A stretch of 64,000 nt of DNA from G963665925 sp963676345 (lineage in GTDB: Bacteria; Bacillota; Clostridia; Peptostreptococcales; Acidaminobacteraceae), in the NCBI GenBank assembly GCA_963676345.2, contig CAXXTS010000002.1, forward strand, positions 930,001 to 994,000. The letters are read 5' to 3'. Position numbers and translations under genes: made by a program. This document shows, in pieces, positions 28,380 through 36,367 of this stretch. The notes beneath the pieces are model-generated. The model did no database searches, was not told the DNA's origin, and saw only the letters and a list, made by a program, of their open reading frames with translations. How positions within the stretch are numbered: position 1 is the first letter of the stretch; each line of letters opens with the position of its first letter.

Positions 28380-30341
28380 ATGAATATTTTGCTTAAAGAT
28401 GGTTCGAAAAGAGAAGTCGAATCCGGTGCCAGCGTTCTTGACCTTGCAAAAGCAATTAGCGGACGCCTAGCTAAAGAAGCACTTGCAGGTGAAGTTAATG
28501 GACAACTTGTAGATGTAAGCCATGTGCTGGAAGAGAACGATAAGGTCAGCATCATCACCTATAAGGATGAAGCGGGTGTTGAAGTTTTCAAACACTCTGC
28601 TGCACACTTGCTTGCCCACGCGGTTAAACGTCTTTATAAAGATGTAAAACTGGCTATTGGCCCTGCGATTGAGCGTGGATACTACTATGATTTTGATCTG
28701 GACGAGAAAATTAAACAAGAAGACCTTGTAAAAATCGAAAAGGAAATGAAGAAGATCTCTTCTGAAAAGCTGCCAATTGAACGCATGGTTGTTTCTAGAG
28801 AAGAAGCCCTGAAAATGTGTTCTGAGATGGGCGAAAGCTATAAGGTAGAACTTATTGAAGGCCTTCCAGAGGACGAAGTCATTACATTCTACAAGCAAGG
28901 TGATTTCATTGACCTGTGCATGGGGCCACACGTGCCGCATACAGGACACTTAAAGGCGTCTAAACTGCTAAGCATTGCAGGTGCATACTGGCGTGGTGAT
29001 GAAAAGAACAAAATGCTTCAGCGTATTTATGGTGTTTCATTCCCTAAAGCCAAACTGCTTACAGAGCATCTTGAGTGGCTTGAAGAAATCAAAAAACGCG
29101 ACCACAATAAAATTGGTCGTGAAATGGGGCTGTTCACAACATCTGAAGCAATTGGACAAGGTCTGCCACTGCTCATGCCTAAGGGGGCTAAAATTGTTCA
29201 AACACTACAGCGCTTTGTTGAAGATGAAGAAGAACGTCGCGGCTACCAGCTGACAAAGACGCCGCTGATGGCAAAATCAGACTTATACAAGCTTTCTGGT
29301 CACTGGGACAAGTACCGCGATGGCATGTTTATTATTCCTGAAGCGGGCGAAGCTGGGGAAGCTGATGGAGAGCAAAATGCTATGGCACTCCGCCCAATGA
29401 CATGCCCCTTCCAGTTCTCTGTTTACAAGGCGGAACAAAAGAGCTACCGCGACCTGCCTGTACGCTACGGTGAAACATCAACACTATTTAGAAACGAATC
29501 TTCTGGGGAAATGCACGGTCTGATCCGCGTGCGCCAGTTTACGATTTCAGAAGGCCATCTTGTTGTGACACCAGACCAGCTTGAGGAAGAATTTAGAGGC
29601 TGTGTCGATTTAATCAACTACATGATGGATACACTGGGTATTCGCGAGGACATCACTTATCAGTTCTCTAAGTGGGATCCAAACAACAAGGAAAAATACA
29701 TCGGCTCTGCTGATGTTTGGGAAAGCACACAAGACCAGATGCGCGAAATTCTTGACCATTTGGAGCTTGACTACAAAGAAGTGGAAGGCGAAGCTGCATT
29801 CTACGGTCCAAAGCTTGACCTTCAGTTCAAAAATGTACACGGCAAAGAAGACACAATCATTACGGTTCAAATTGACTTTGCACTTGCTGAACGCTTTGAC
29901 ATGACATATATCGATAAAGATGGTCAGAAAAAGAATCCAGTTATCATTCACAGAACGTCTATCGGTTGCTATGAAAGAACCCTGGCCATGCTGATTGAAA
30001 AGTACGCAGGTGCCTTCCCAACATGGCTCGCGCCCGTACAAGTTAAAGTCCTTCCGATTTCAGAGAAATACCACGACTATGCATACGAGGTCGTGAATAA
30101 TCTTAGAAGACATGGCATTCGTGTTGAAATTGATGAGCGTGCTGAAAAAATCGGCTACAAAATCCGTGAGGCCCAACTTAGCAAAGCGCCATATATGCTG
30201 ATTGTCGGTCAAAAGGAAGAAGAGGAAAAAGCTGTTTCTGTTCGTTCGCGCCTTGAAGGGGACAAGGGCTCTATGAGTCAAGAGGACTTTATTGCTCAAG
30301 TACGCACAGAAATTGAAGAACGTACTCTGAACTATAAGTAA
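28380..30341 (+). CDS. thrS: Threonyl-tRNA synthetase
   Basis: 653 residues from the ATG at 28380 (GGAGGAATAGC upstream); the frame stays open back through the T-box leader but that part is not coding. Domains in order: TGS (about 1-62), second additional editing domain with HSAAHLLAHAV and the CMGPHVPHTG metal site, class II catalytic core (motif 2 FRNESSGEMHGLIRVRQF, zinc Cys in RPMTCPFQF, motif 3 HRTSIGCYERTLAMLIE) and the C-terminal anticodon-binding domain. It charges tRNA-Thr and hydrolyses mischarged Ser-tRNA. Expression is under T-box control. Confidence 0.98.
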   Translation: MNILLKDGSKREVESGASVLDLAKAISGRLAKEALAGEVNGQLVDVSHVLEENDKVSIITYKDEAGVEVFKHSAAHLLAHAVKRLYKDVKLAIGPAIERGYYYDFDLDEKIKQEDLVKIEKEMKKISSEKLPIERMVVSREEALKMCSEMGESYKVELIEGLPEDEVITFYKQGDFIDLCMGPHVPHTGHLKASKLLSIAGAYWRGDEKNKMLQRIYGVSFPKAKLLTEHLEWLEEIKKRDHNKIGREMGLFTTSEAIGQGLPLLMPKGAKIVQTLQRFVEDEEERRGYQLTKTPLMAKSDLYKLSGHWDKYRDGMFIIPEAGEAGEADGEQNAMALRPMTCPFQFSVYKAEQKSYRDLPVRYGETSTLFRNESSGEMHGLIRVRQFTISEGHLVVTPDQLEEEFRGCVDLINYMMDTLGIREDITYQFSKWDPNNKEKYIGSADVWESTQDQMREILDHLELDYKEVEGEAAFYGPKLDLQFKNVHGKEDTIITVQIDFALAERFDMTYIDKDGQKKNPVIIHRTSIGCYERTLAMLIEKYAGAFPTWLAPVQVKVLPISEKYHDYAYEVVNNLRRHGIRVEIDERAEKIGYKIREAQLSKAPYMLIVGQKEEEEKAVSVRSRLEGDKGSMSQEDFIAQVRTEIEERTLNYK

Positions 30342-30440
30342 AGGGGCCCTACAGGCCGTCTGACAGACGACCAGTGTACCGCTATTGACAAAAGCTGGAT
30401 CTATTTGCGTTCAGACAATAGCCATATCATAAACAGAATA

Positions 30441-30480
30441 AAACCCGTGAATTTTCACTATGAGAATTCACGGGTTTTTG
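30441..30480 (+). terminator. Terminator of thrS
   Basis: Perfect arms AAACCCGTGAATT and AATTCACGGGTTT (30441-30477) with an 11-base loop, followed by TTG. It lies 100 bases after the stop. The remaining gap to 30661 holds a short CCCC-ATTA-GGGG hairpin near 30588 and a possible -10 (TATACT near 30613) for the next gene. Confidence 0.9.
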
Positions 30481-30661
30481 TGTTGTATGCTATCTTTCAC
30501 CTGCGCGATTTGCCACTGCAGTTTTTGACAAAGTCAACACTTTCTAGACCCCCTGTAAACGTCAAAAGACAAGGCGCGGCTGAAATCCCCATTAGGGGTC
30601 CCCCCATACAATATGCTATACTGTGAAAAGCGACTCGAACAAATTTGAAGAGGTGGATAAT

Positions 30662-31249
30662 ATGAAAAAAGACTTATACATCGATTTTGACTCAACCATC
30701 GTAAACTCAGACAAAGCCATTTGTAGAATGTACAACGAACGCTATAAGGATTACGATAATTTTGTGCCTGCTGAGTGGGAAAAACATACGAATTGGGCTT
30801 ATAAAAAGATTTGCCCTCTGATTCACATCCATGAAAAGAAGCCAGTGCAAGTTATACAGGACTACTTCGGAGATGCGGATTTCTTTAACTATCTTGAGTT
30901 CTATGATGATGCCAAGCGGGTCATTGGCCGCCTTGTTGAAAAGTACAATGTCATTATCTGTACATCAGCCTTTCCAATGAACGCCTCAAAGAAAGTTTTA
31001 TGGATTGAAGAGCACCTTCCAGAAGTAGATGAAATCATCATCCTCATCAACAAATCAGGCCAAGGCTATGGCAAGGAACGCGTTGCCATGATGGAAGAAG
31101 ATTCGATCTTTATTGATGACCATCCTAAAAACCTCCGGTCTACAAAAGCATCTGAAAAATATCTATTTAAATTTAAAGAAACGGATTACAACGATTATGA
31201 CGGAAATATCGTATCCAGCTGGAATGAAATTGAGTCTATTCTTTTGTAA
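30662..31249 (+). CDS. HAD-family 5'(3')-deoxyribonucleotidase-like protein
   Basis: 195 residues from the ATG at 30662, preceded by GAGGTGGATAAT. HAD motifs: motif I YIDFDSTIVN (nucleophile and acid Asp), motif II Thr/Ser in IICTSAF, Lys region in INKSGQGYGKERV, and motif IV DSIFIDDHPKNL. The arrangement resembles the NT5C-type 5' nucleotidases and YorS-like proteins that dephosphorylate deoxynucleoside monophosphates. Single-gene unit flanked by terminators. Substrate is inferred from family resemblance. Confidence 0.8.
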   Translation: MKKDLYIDFDSTIVNSDKAICRMYNERYKDYDNFVPAEWEKHTNWAYKKICPLIHIHEKKPVQVIQDYFGDADFFNYLEFYDDAKRVIGRLVEKYNVIICTSAFPMNASKKVLWIEEHLPEVDEIIILINKSGQGYGKERVAMMEEDSIFIDDHPKNLRSTKASEKYLFKFKETDYNDYDGNIVSSWNEIESILL

Positions 31250-31255
31250 TCGAAA

Positions 31256-31306
31256 TAATAGCCGCACAAATAGACTGTAGAATACATCTGTTTGTGCGGC
31301 TATTTT
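31256..31306 (+). terminator. Terminator of the HAD gene
   Basis: Arms AATAGCCGCACAAA and TTTGTGCGGCTATT flank a loop of about 20 bases, followed by TTGG on the plus strand. It may also stop the oncoming thiED transcript. Confidence 0.8.
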
Positions 31307-31404
31307 GGTTCTCAATCAGTATTTTATAGGCGTCCTCATAACGGATCACGTCCCACTGCTGTTTTGGGCATGAAAAACTTCTTGAACTGGACGAACTATA
31401 AGGA

Positions 31405-32865
31405 TTACTTGTACATGTGATTTAAGGGTCCACGTCCTCGACCTATATCCATTTGATCGGAAATGGCCCCTGTTAAATAAATTTTGCTTTTTCGAATACT
31501 TTCATTCAAAGGGTATCCCATTGCCAAATGACTTGCAATGGCTGATGACAAGGTGCATCCAGTGCCGTGGGTATTTGGATTATCTATTTTAGCACCTGTA
31601 TACCACTCGACCTTTCCATTTGAATAAAGAAGATCATTGGCATGGCCATCTAAATGCCCCCCTTTGATTAAAATAGCCCCTTCATAAGTTTTCGCTATGA
31701 CTTTAGCAGCACATACCATATCCTCTGCGGTTTCTATGTGCAGACCTGAGAGAAGTGCAGCTTCACTCAAATTCGGTGTAATGAGGGTTGCCAGTGGCAG
31801 GAGTCGTTGCTTTAGAACTTCGATAGCATCGTCGCTAAGCAGTTTGCTTCCACTCGTTGAAACCATAACTGGATCAAGTACAATTTGTATTTGATGTTGT
31901 CTACTGTTACCCTGTATTTTATTCTTTTTCTCTTTTCTTATTTCTTTTAACATCTCTGCAATCGTTTCAACATTTTCTTTTGTTGAGAGCATTCCAATTT
32001 TTATTGCATCTGGCATAATATCAGAAAAAACTGCCTGCATCTGTTTTCTTACGAACTCAGCTGAACAGTTTTCGACCCCATCTACACCTAAGGTGTTTTG
32101 TGCCGTCAAAGCTGTAATAACGCTCATACCATAACATTTATGGGCTGCCATTGTTTTTAAGTCCGCTTGTATACCCGCCCCTCCACTAGAGTCTGAACCT
32201 GCAATAGTTAGTACTTTAGGCACTCTATTGTCAATGATTTTACCGCTGAGTTGGCATAGGGTTTCTGAAGCAGTCCTTTTATCTTCCTGGGCTAAAATGG
32301 ATGATACAACAGCAACACCAGCAATGCCTGTACTGTGTAGCTCAAGTATGTTCTTTTCATTAATGCCACCAATGGCAACAACAGGGATCGTAACGGCCTT
32401 GCAAATTGACCGCAAAGTCCTATGATCAAGCCGCTGGGTATCAGTTTTAGTGCTGGATCCAAAGACCGCACCAGAGCCAAGGTAGTCTGCCCCTTGACGC
32501 TGAGCCTCTCGGGCCTGATCAACAGTCTTGCAGGTGACCCCTATAATCTTATCTTTTCCAAGTTTTAGCCGCGCTTCTTCTGCGGATATATCCCCCTGAC
32601 CAATATGCACACCATCTGCATCTGCCGCAAGAGCAATTTCGATATTGTCATTTACGATTAGGGGCACACCGTACTGATTTGCTAGCTCTTTGACCACCCT
32701 AGCACGCTGTATAAACGCGTCAAAGTCCATGTGTTTCTCACGAAGCTGTACACAGCTTACACCCCCCTTTAAGGCGTCTTCAATATGACCTAAAAATGTG
32801 TCCTCTGTGCTCCATGATGAATCTGTTACAAGATACAGCTTCAATGCTTTTTTTAAACTGTTCAT
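31405..32865 (-). CDS. thiED: ThiE-ThiD fusion: thiamine phosphate synthase / HMP(-P) kinase
   Basis: 486 residues with two complete enzymes. Residues 1-215 are ThiE: VQLREKHMDFDAF, the diphosphate-binding Asp in VNDNIEIALAADADGVHIGQGD region and the GSGAVFGSSTKTD loop. Residues about 218-486 are ThiD: LTIAGSDSSGGAGIQADLK near its start, LDPVMVSTSGSKLL, and the anion hole GTGCTLSSAIA. ThiD phosphorylates HMP to HMP-PP and ThiE couples it to the thiazole phosphate to give thiamine phosphate. GAGGAAGGG precedes the ATG. The gene is controlled by the TPP riboswitch at 33165-33249. Fusions of this order occur in other bacteria; here the remaining thi genes are not nearby. Confidence 0.96.
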   Translation of the reverse strand: MNSLKKALKLYLVTDSSWSTEDTFLGHIEDALKGGVSCVQLREKHMDFDAFIQRARVVKELANQYGVPLIVNDNIEIALAADADGVHIGQGDISAEEARLKLGKDKIIGVTCKTVDQAREAQRQGADYLGSGAVFGSSTKTDTQRLDHRTLRSICKAVTIPVVAIGGINEKNILELHSTGIAGVAVVSSILAQEDKRTASETLCQLSGKIIDNRVPKVLTIAGSDSSGGAGIQADLKTMAAHKCYGMSVITALTAQNTLGVDGVENCSAEFVRKQMQAVFSDIMPDAIKIGMLSTKENVETIAEMLKEIRKEKKNKIQGNSRQHQIQIVLDPVMVSTSGSKLLSDDAIEVLKQRLLPLATLITPNLSEAALLSGLHIETAEDMVCAAKVIAKTYEGAILIKGGHLDGHANDLLYSNGKVEWYTGAKIDNPNTHGTGCTLSSAIASHLAMGYPLNESIRKSKIYLTGAISDQMDIGRGRGPLNHMYK

Positions 32866-32990
32866 AGATACCCTTCCTCTATTTCTTCCCAGTTACCATA
32901 ACCGCCTGAATATACTTTAATAGAAGCCATCAAAATTACCGTATCCGCTAACGGGTATTCTGGTTACTCATTGCAACTTACTTTGTGTCT

Positions 32991-33066
32991 TCAAAACCAA
33001 TTGGTTTTGATAATAATAAAGTAGCACCGTGCAACCTTCGGTTGCCCTGGTCACTCATCGCGCCCA
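32991..33066. repeat. Perfect palindrome and lone copy of the GTGCAACC hairpin element
   Basis: A perfect 20-base palindrome (TCAAAACCAA plus its complement, 32991-33010) is followed by a hairpin GCAACC-TTC-GGTTGC (33031-33045) and a tail ending in CGCGCC (33060-33065). The hairpin and tail closely match the 45-base repeat unit at 57169-57348. Both lie in the thiED leader, between the riboswitch terminator and the start codon. Confidence 0.7.
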
Positions 33067-33085
33067 ATAGGTTTTACCTGAATAT

Positions 33086-33113
33086 AAAAAACACGCTTCC
33101 TTACCGGAAACGT
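33086..33113 (-). terminator. TPP-riboswitch-controlled terminator
   Basis: On the minus strand ACACG-TTCC / GGAA-CGTGT hairpin followed by TTTTTTATA, about 50 bases beyond the TPP aptamer. TPP binding should favour it and switch thiED off. Confidence 0.88.
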
Positions 33114-33164
33114 GTGGCTGTTTTCATAGTCGATTTAGTCTGAGTTACGTCTAATTCGCTGATT

Positions 33165-33249
33165 CTTCCTACGCTGGCATTATCCAGATCAGGTTTAATG
33201 GTCTGAAGATTCATCTTCACTCTCAGCCGTTTCCAACAGCTCCCATGCT
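33165..33249 (-). promoter_or_regulatory. TPP riboswitch (THI element)
   Basis: On the minus strand all conserved blocks are in order: GGGAGC, GGCTGAGAGTGAA, GACC, ACCTGATCTGGATAATGCC and AGCGTAGGAA. It is a textbook thiamine pyrophosphate aptamer, about 300 bases ahead of thiED and followed by a terminator. Confidence 0.98.
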
Positions 33250-33281
33250 ATTTAATTGTCTGTCCTTTTACGAACGCTTTT

Positions 33282-33310
33282 ATTATAGTTCAATTTACTT
33301 GGGGTTTCAA
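33282..33310 (-). promoter_or_regulatory. Promoter of the TPP riboswitch/thiED transcript
   Basis: On the minus strand TTGAAA (33305-33310), 17 bases, TATAAT (33282-33287), ending about 33 bases ahead of the TPP aptamer. Confidence 0.8.
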
Positions 33311-33379
33311 GGGACCTACCTTCAATTAAGGTGAGACTGCCCTTGATTTTGTGCATTTCATGCAGATACATGTTAATTT

Positions 33380-33400
33380 CACCCTAAATGGGTGTATAAT
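33380..33400 (+). promoter_or_regulatory. Likely promoter with internal palindrome ahead of the selenoprotein gene
   Basis: TATAAT at 33395-33400 is directly preceded by the inverted repeat CACCC-TAAAT-GGGTG (33380-33394), which fills the spacer. No good -35 box is seen, so an activator or repressor acting at the palindrome is plausible. Confidence 0.5.
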
Positions 33401-33442
33401 CAGAATAATATATATCACTACGAAAATGGAAAGGAGTTATGC

Positions 33443-33682
33443 ATGAAACCTGTATTATCCATCGAGTATTGCACGTCGTGAGGCTATCGGGCTAAAGCCA
33501 TCGGATTAGCAGAGGCTCTGCTAAAAAATTATAAGAACGATATCGGTCAATTAACTATTATCCCATCCTCAGGGGGCGTGTTCGAAGTTACCATCAATGA
33601 TGTCTTGGTCTTTTCAAAAAAAGAGCTGAGCAGATTTCCTGAGCATGTTGAAATTTTTGAGAAGTTTGAAGCGGCTTTGTAA
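33443..33682 (+). CDS. SelW/Rdx-family selenoprotein (in-frame UGA, CxxU motif)
   Basis: A 79-residue reading frame from the ATG at 33443 (AAAGGAGTTATGC upstream) to TAA at 33680, with one in-frame TGA at codon 13 (33479-33481). Reading it as selenocysteine gives EYCTSUGYRAKA near the N-terminus and PSSGGVFEVTIND plus SRFPEH later, the exact layout of the SelW/SelT/Rdx thioredoxin-like family, where CxxC or CxxU stands at this place. Twenty-four bases after the UGA begins the hairpin TTAGCAGA-GGC-TCTGCTAA (33506-33524), with G at the start of the loop, fitting a bacterial SECIS element. A terminator follows at 33709. The protein would be a small cytosolic redox protein; partner unknown. A Cys-to-stop sequencing error is the only real alternative. 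Confidence 0.93.
33482..33524 (+). promoter_or_regulatory. Bacterial SECIS element inside the selenoprotein gene
   Basis: The stem TTAGCAGA (33506-33513) / TCTGCTAA (33517-33524) is perfect with a GGC loop; the loop begins 33 bases after the UGA, within the usual window for SelB binding. A weaker GGCT/AGCC pairing lies between the UGA and this stem. Confidence 0.75.
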
Positions 33683-33708
33683 ACCAGCATGCATCGCACA
33701 CTAAAATA

Positions 33709-33752
33709 AAGCGGTTCAACACCTTATACATGAGGTGCTGAACCGCTTTTTG
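33709..33752 (+). terminator. Terminator of the selenoprotein gene
   Basis: Arms AAGCGGTTCA-CACCT and AGGTG-TGAACCGCTT (33709-33747, one mismatch) followed by TTTTGT, 27 bases after the TAA. Its position confirms that the transcript covers the whole UGA-containing frame. Confidence 0.92.
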
Positions 33753-33822
33753 TCTCTTCATAATCTTTAAAATACACTTCATTTGATTCTATGCTGATTG
33801 TCTAAAAAAAGAATCGCGGATG

Positions 33823-34869
33823 CTAGGCATCTGCATTTATCAAATGTGCAAAGGCACTCAATGATTTCCGAATATGCCCATCACGCCCCTCAATCGTCTC
33901 TGCCATTAGCATAGAATTCAGTATGGCTTCCTCTGTAGCCTCTGCTACAGCTTCAAATGCAATGTCCAAATCTTCTTCATGTACTGCGGTAATTTGCAAG
34001 GGATTACACCTTTTATGGGGTAATCTGTTTGCTGTTGAAAATCCAACAACAATTTCACCACTGCCATGTCCCATATTGGAACCCGTTCGGCTCAGTCCTG
34101 AAACCGTCCGCCTGGAAATACGCTTCATTTGACGGGCACTCACAGGTAAATCAGTTGCAACAACCATAATGATTGACCCCTTATCCACCTGATTTTCGCT
34201 TGAAAATGCTTCAGCAATTAATGAGCCAACTGCAAGACCATCTACCTTTAAATTTTGAAGCTTACCCATATTGGAAAGAACCAATACGCCAGCTGTATAA
34301 ATATTGCCGCCTATTTCAAAACACCTCGATGCTGAGCCAATGCCACCCTTAAGGCCATAGGCACTCATGCCCCGACCTGCACCAACAGCCCCTTCTTCAA
34401 ACTCTGAACCCGCAGCTTGAATGGCCATATTCACATGCTCAGGCTGCACGTGAAATGCCCTAATTTCATTGAGATAACCGTCATTGCATTCACAGACAAT
34501 GCCATTTACGGTCCCCTCTCCAAGTCCTATGTTTTTATTGCGGTGCAGTTTATATTGTACAAGCCCCTTCAGTGCATCTCCAACACTAAGGGTATTGGTT
34601 AATACAATAGGGGTTTCTATAGTCCCTAGCTCTTCAACTTGTACAAGGCCAGCACTCTTGCCAAATCCGTTTATTACATGGGCGCATCCGATAATCTTTT
34701 TTTCAAAAACATTGTCTTGAACAGGCAATATAACTGTCACACCTGTCTGTGCACCGGCTTCACTTAAGGTTACGTGTCCTACTGAAACGCCAGGTACATC
34801 GGTAATTTTGTTCAGTGGGCCTGTTGTCATTGACCCGATTTCGATCCCATATGCTCTGAGTCTTTTCAT
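33823..34869 (-). CDS. P1/S58-family peptidase (DmpA/NylC-like)
   Basis: 348 residues from the ATG at 34869, with AAGGAG eight bases upstream; the frame extends to 34893. Family hallmarks are ITDVPGVSVGHVT at the N-terminus, GEGTVNGIVCE, the oxyanion region GLKGGIGSAS and the self-cleavage site DKGSIIMVVATDLP, where Ser232 becomes the N-terminal nucleophile of the beta chain after autoprocessing. Relatives include D-aminopeptidase DmpA, beta-peptidyl aminopeptidases and 6-aminohexanoate oligomer hydrolase. Cytosolic. Divergently placed from an MFS transporter gene with about 150 bases between them, so transporter and peptidase may share a small peptide or amide substrate; that is inference. 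Confidence 0.92.
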   Translation of the reverse strand: MKRLRAYGIEIGSMTTGPLNKITDVPGVSVGHVTLSEAGAQTGVTVILPVQDNVFEKKIIGCAHVINGFGKSAGLVQVEELGTIETPIVLTNTLSVGDALKGLVQYKLHRNKNIGLGEGTVNGIVCECNDGYLNEIRAFHVQPEHVNMAIQAAGSEFEEGAVGAGRGMSAYGLKGGIGSASRCFEIGGNIYTAGVLVLSNMGKLQNLKVDGLAVGSLIAEAFSSENQVDKGSIIMVVATDLPVSARQMKRISRRTVSGLSRTGSNMGHGSGEIVVGFSTANRLPHKRCNPLQITAVHEEDLDIAFEAVAEATEEAILNSMLMAETIEGRDGHIRKSLSAFAHLINADA

Positions 34870-35020
34870 CTCACCTGCTCCTTTCATGTACATGCCAATC
34901 TTACCATAATTTTCTTAAACATATGTCATAGTTGCTAAAACGGCGATATAGATGTTTTCATTGAAGGTATTCTGACTTATAATGAATGCAGTTCAATACA
35001 AATTAACTCAGGAGTCGTTT

Positions 35021-36196
35021 ATGAAAAAGTCTCACCAGTACTACATATTCTTCATGTGCTTTTTAGGTATGATGCTTGCAGCCTTAAGTTCCAGCTACCG
35101 GGGATTTTTCGTGCCCACCTACAAGGCTGAATTCGGCATTAACAACACCCACATGGGGATGATTATCAGCATCGCTCAAATTTCATCTATGGCCTTTTCC
35201 TATATTGGCGGAAAGTACTGTTTACGCATTGGCCCTAAAAGGTTAATTTTTCTTGGCTACCTGATCAATGCAGGTGCCATTACCCTCGTGTTAAGCGCAC
35301 GTAGCTGGCCCCTACTCTTTATTGGTTTTTGTGGAATGAGCAGCGGCACGGCTCTGCTTGTGCTCTCCTTAAACACCATGCTGCCTATGGTAACCCTTTT
35401 TTCACCAGCTATCATTATGAACTTTGGTCACGGCATATTTGGCTTTGGTTCTGCTATTTACCAAAAATGGTTGGGCTGGTACCTGACAAATGCGCATAAC
35501 TGGCGCATGCTTTTTCTCATTTCGGCACTTATTTATGTAATCAGTGCTGTTTTGGTTTGGTTTACACCGGGCGAGCCAACCGATGAACACCGCAATCATA
35601 AAAGCTCTTTGATCCACAAAAAATTGAGTTTCGCCCTGCTCTTTGCATTAATGTTTTATGTGACCAGTGAATTTCTCATTGGTACATGGATAATAAACTA
35701 CTTCCAAGAGGGTTACGGGTATTCGCCTTCACGTGCCTCCTTTTACTCAACACTTTTTTATGGCACGTTTACTGCAGGACGTCTTGTTGGCGGCATCCTC
35801 TTTCACAAAATCCCCCGTCTAAATGGCATCATTGTGTTCAGCACCCTTGCAATCGCATCACTCCTAACCGGACAAATAGTCGGCGGATCCCTGCTCATAT
35901 TCATTGGTATATCGGGCATATTTTATTCAATCATCTATCCAACAACCATCACACTGGTAAATGATACCTATGGCAATGACAGTGCCTACTTCATTGGCTT
36001 ATCTGCCCTGTGTACGGCAACAGGGGTATTTGCACTCAATCTGATATTTGGGTATTTTAATGACTTATATGGGGTTCACACAACTTTTTACCTGATTCCC
36101 TTTACAATGACGCTCTCACTCATGGGGTACTTGATTGCCAGGCGCGAATATCAAACGATTAAAGCTGACCGTGTACGCGCACAGCGCTCAGCATAG
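35021..36196 (+). CDS. Major facilitator superfamily transporter
   Basis: 391 residues from the ATG at 35021 (CAGGAGTCGTTT upstream); the frame opens at 34982. About 12 membrane helices; the loop after helix 2 carries GGKYCLRIGPKRLI, a loose form of the MFS motif between helices 2 and 3, repeated weakly in the second half (GRLVGGILFHKIPRL). The sequence resembles the FucP/YfkF-like sugar or drug efflux groups only in general form, so the substrate cannot be named. Divergent neighbour of a P1 peptidase; ends before the bidirectional terminator at 36279. Confidence 0.88.
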   Translation: MKKSHQYYIFFMCFLGMMLAALSSSYRGFFVPTYKAEFGINNTHMGMIISIAQISSMAFSYIGGKYCLRIGPKRLIFLGYLINAGAITLVLSARSWPLLFIGFCGMSSGTALLVLSLNTMLPMVTLFSPAIIMNFGHGIFGFGSAIYQKWLGWYLTNAHNWRMLFLISALIYVISAVLVWFTPGEPTDEHRNHKSSLIHKKLSFALLFALMFYVTSEFLIGTWIINYFQEGYGYSPSRASFYSTLFYGTFTAGRLVGGILFHKIPRLNGIIVFSTLAIASLLTGQIVGGSLLIFIGISGIFYSIIYPTTITLVNDTYGNDSAYFIGLSALCTATGVFALNLIFGYFNDLYGVHTTFYLIPFTMTLSLMGYLIARREYQTIKADRVRAQRSA

Positions 36197-36275
36197 ACCT
36201 TCTATACATGCCTATCTAAAAACACCTGTACCTCTGCTGTAGCGATTAAAATTCAAACATGACAATACTATAAAT

Positions 36276-36326
36276 AAAAAAATCCAGCAGGCACAGCGTA
36301 TTACTACGCAGCCTGCTGGATTTTTA
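36276..36326. terminator. Bidirectional terminator (AAAATCCAG family)
   Basis: Arms AAAAATCCAGCAGGC and GCCTGCTGGATTTTT enclose an inner AGCGTA/TACGC stem. A-tract on one side and T-tract on the other serve the MFS gene on the plus strand and sstT on the minus strand. It is the cleanest member of a repeated terminator family in this window. Confidence 0.93.
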
Positions 36327-36367
36327 TATAAAGTAGAATTTGAATTTATTCTTAGTCAAACAGTTTA

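Noticed and set aside
33479..33481. TGA as a frameshift or pseudogene stop in the SelW-like gene
   Set aside because: It stands exactly at the second redox position of CxxU/CxxC and the frame continues perfectly on both sides with a hairpin after it.
33594..33782. 62-residue minus-strand frame
   Set aside because: Antisense shadow of the selenoprotein gene and its terminator.
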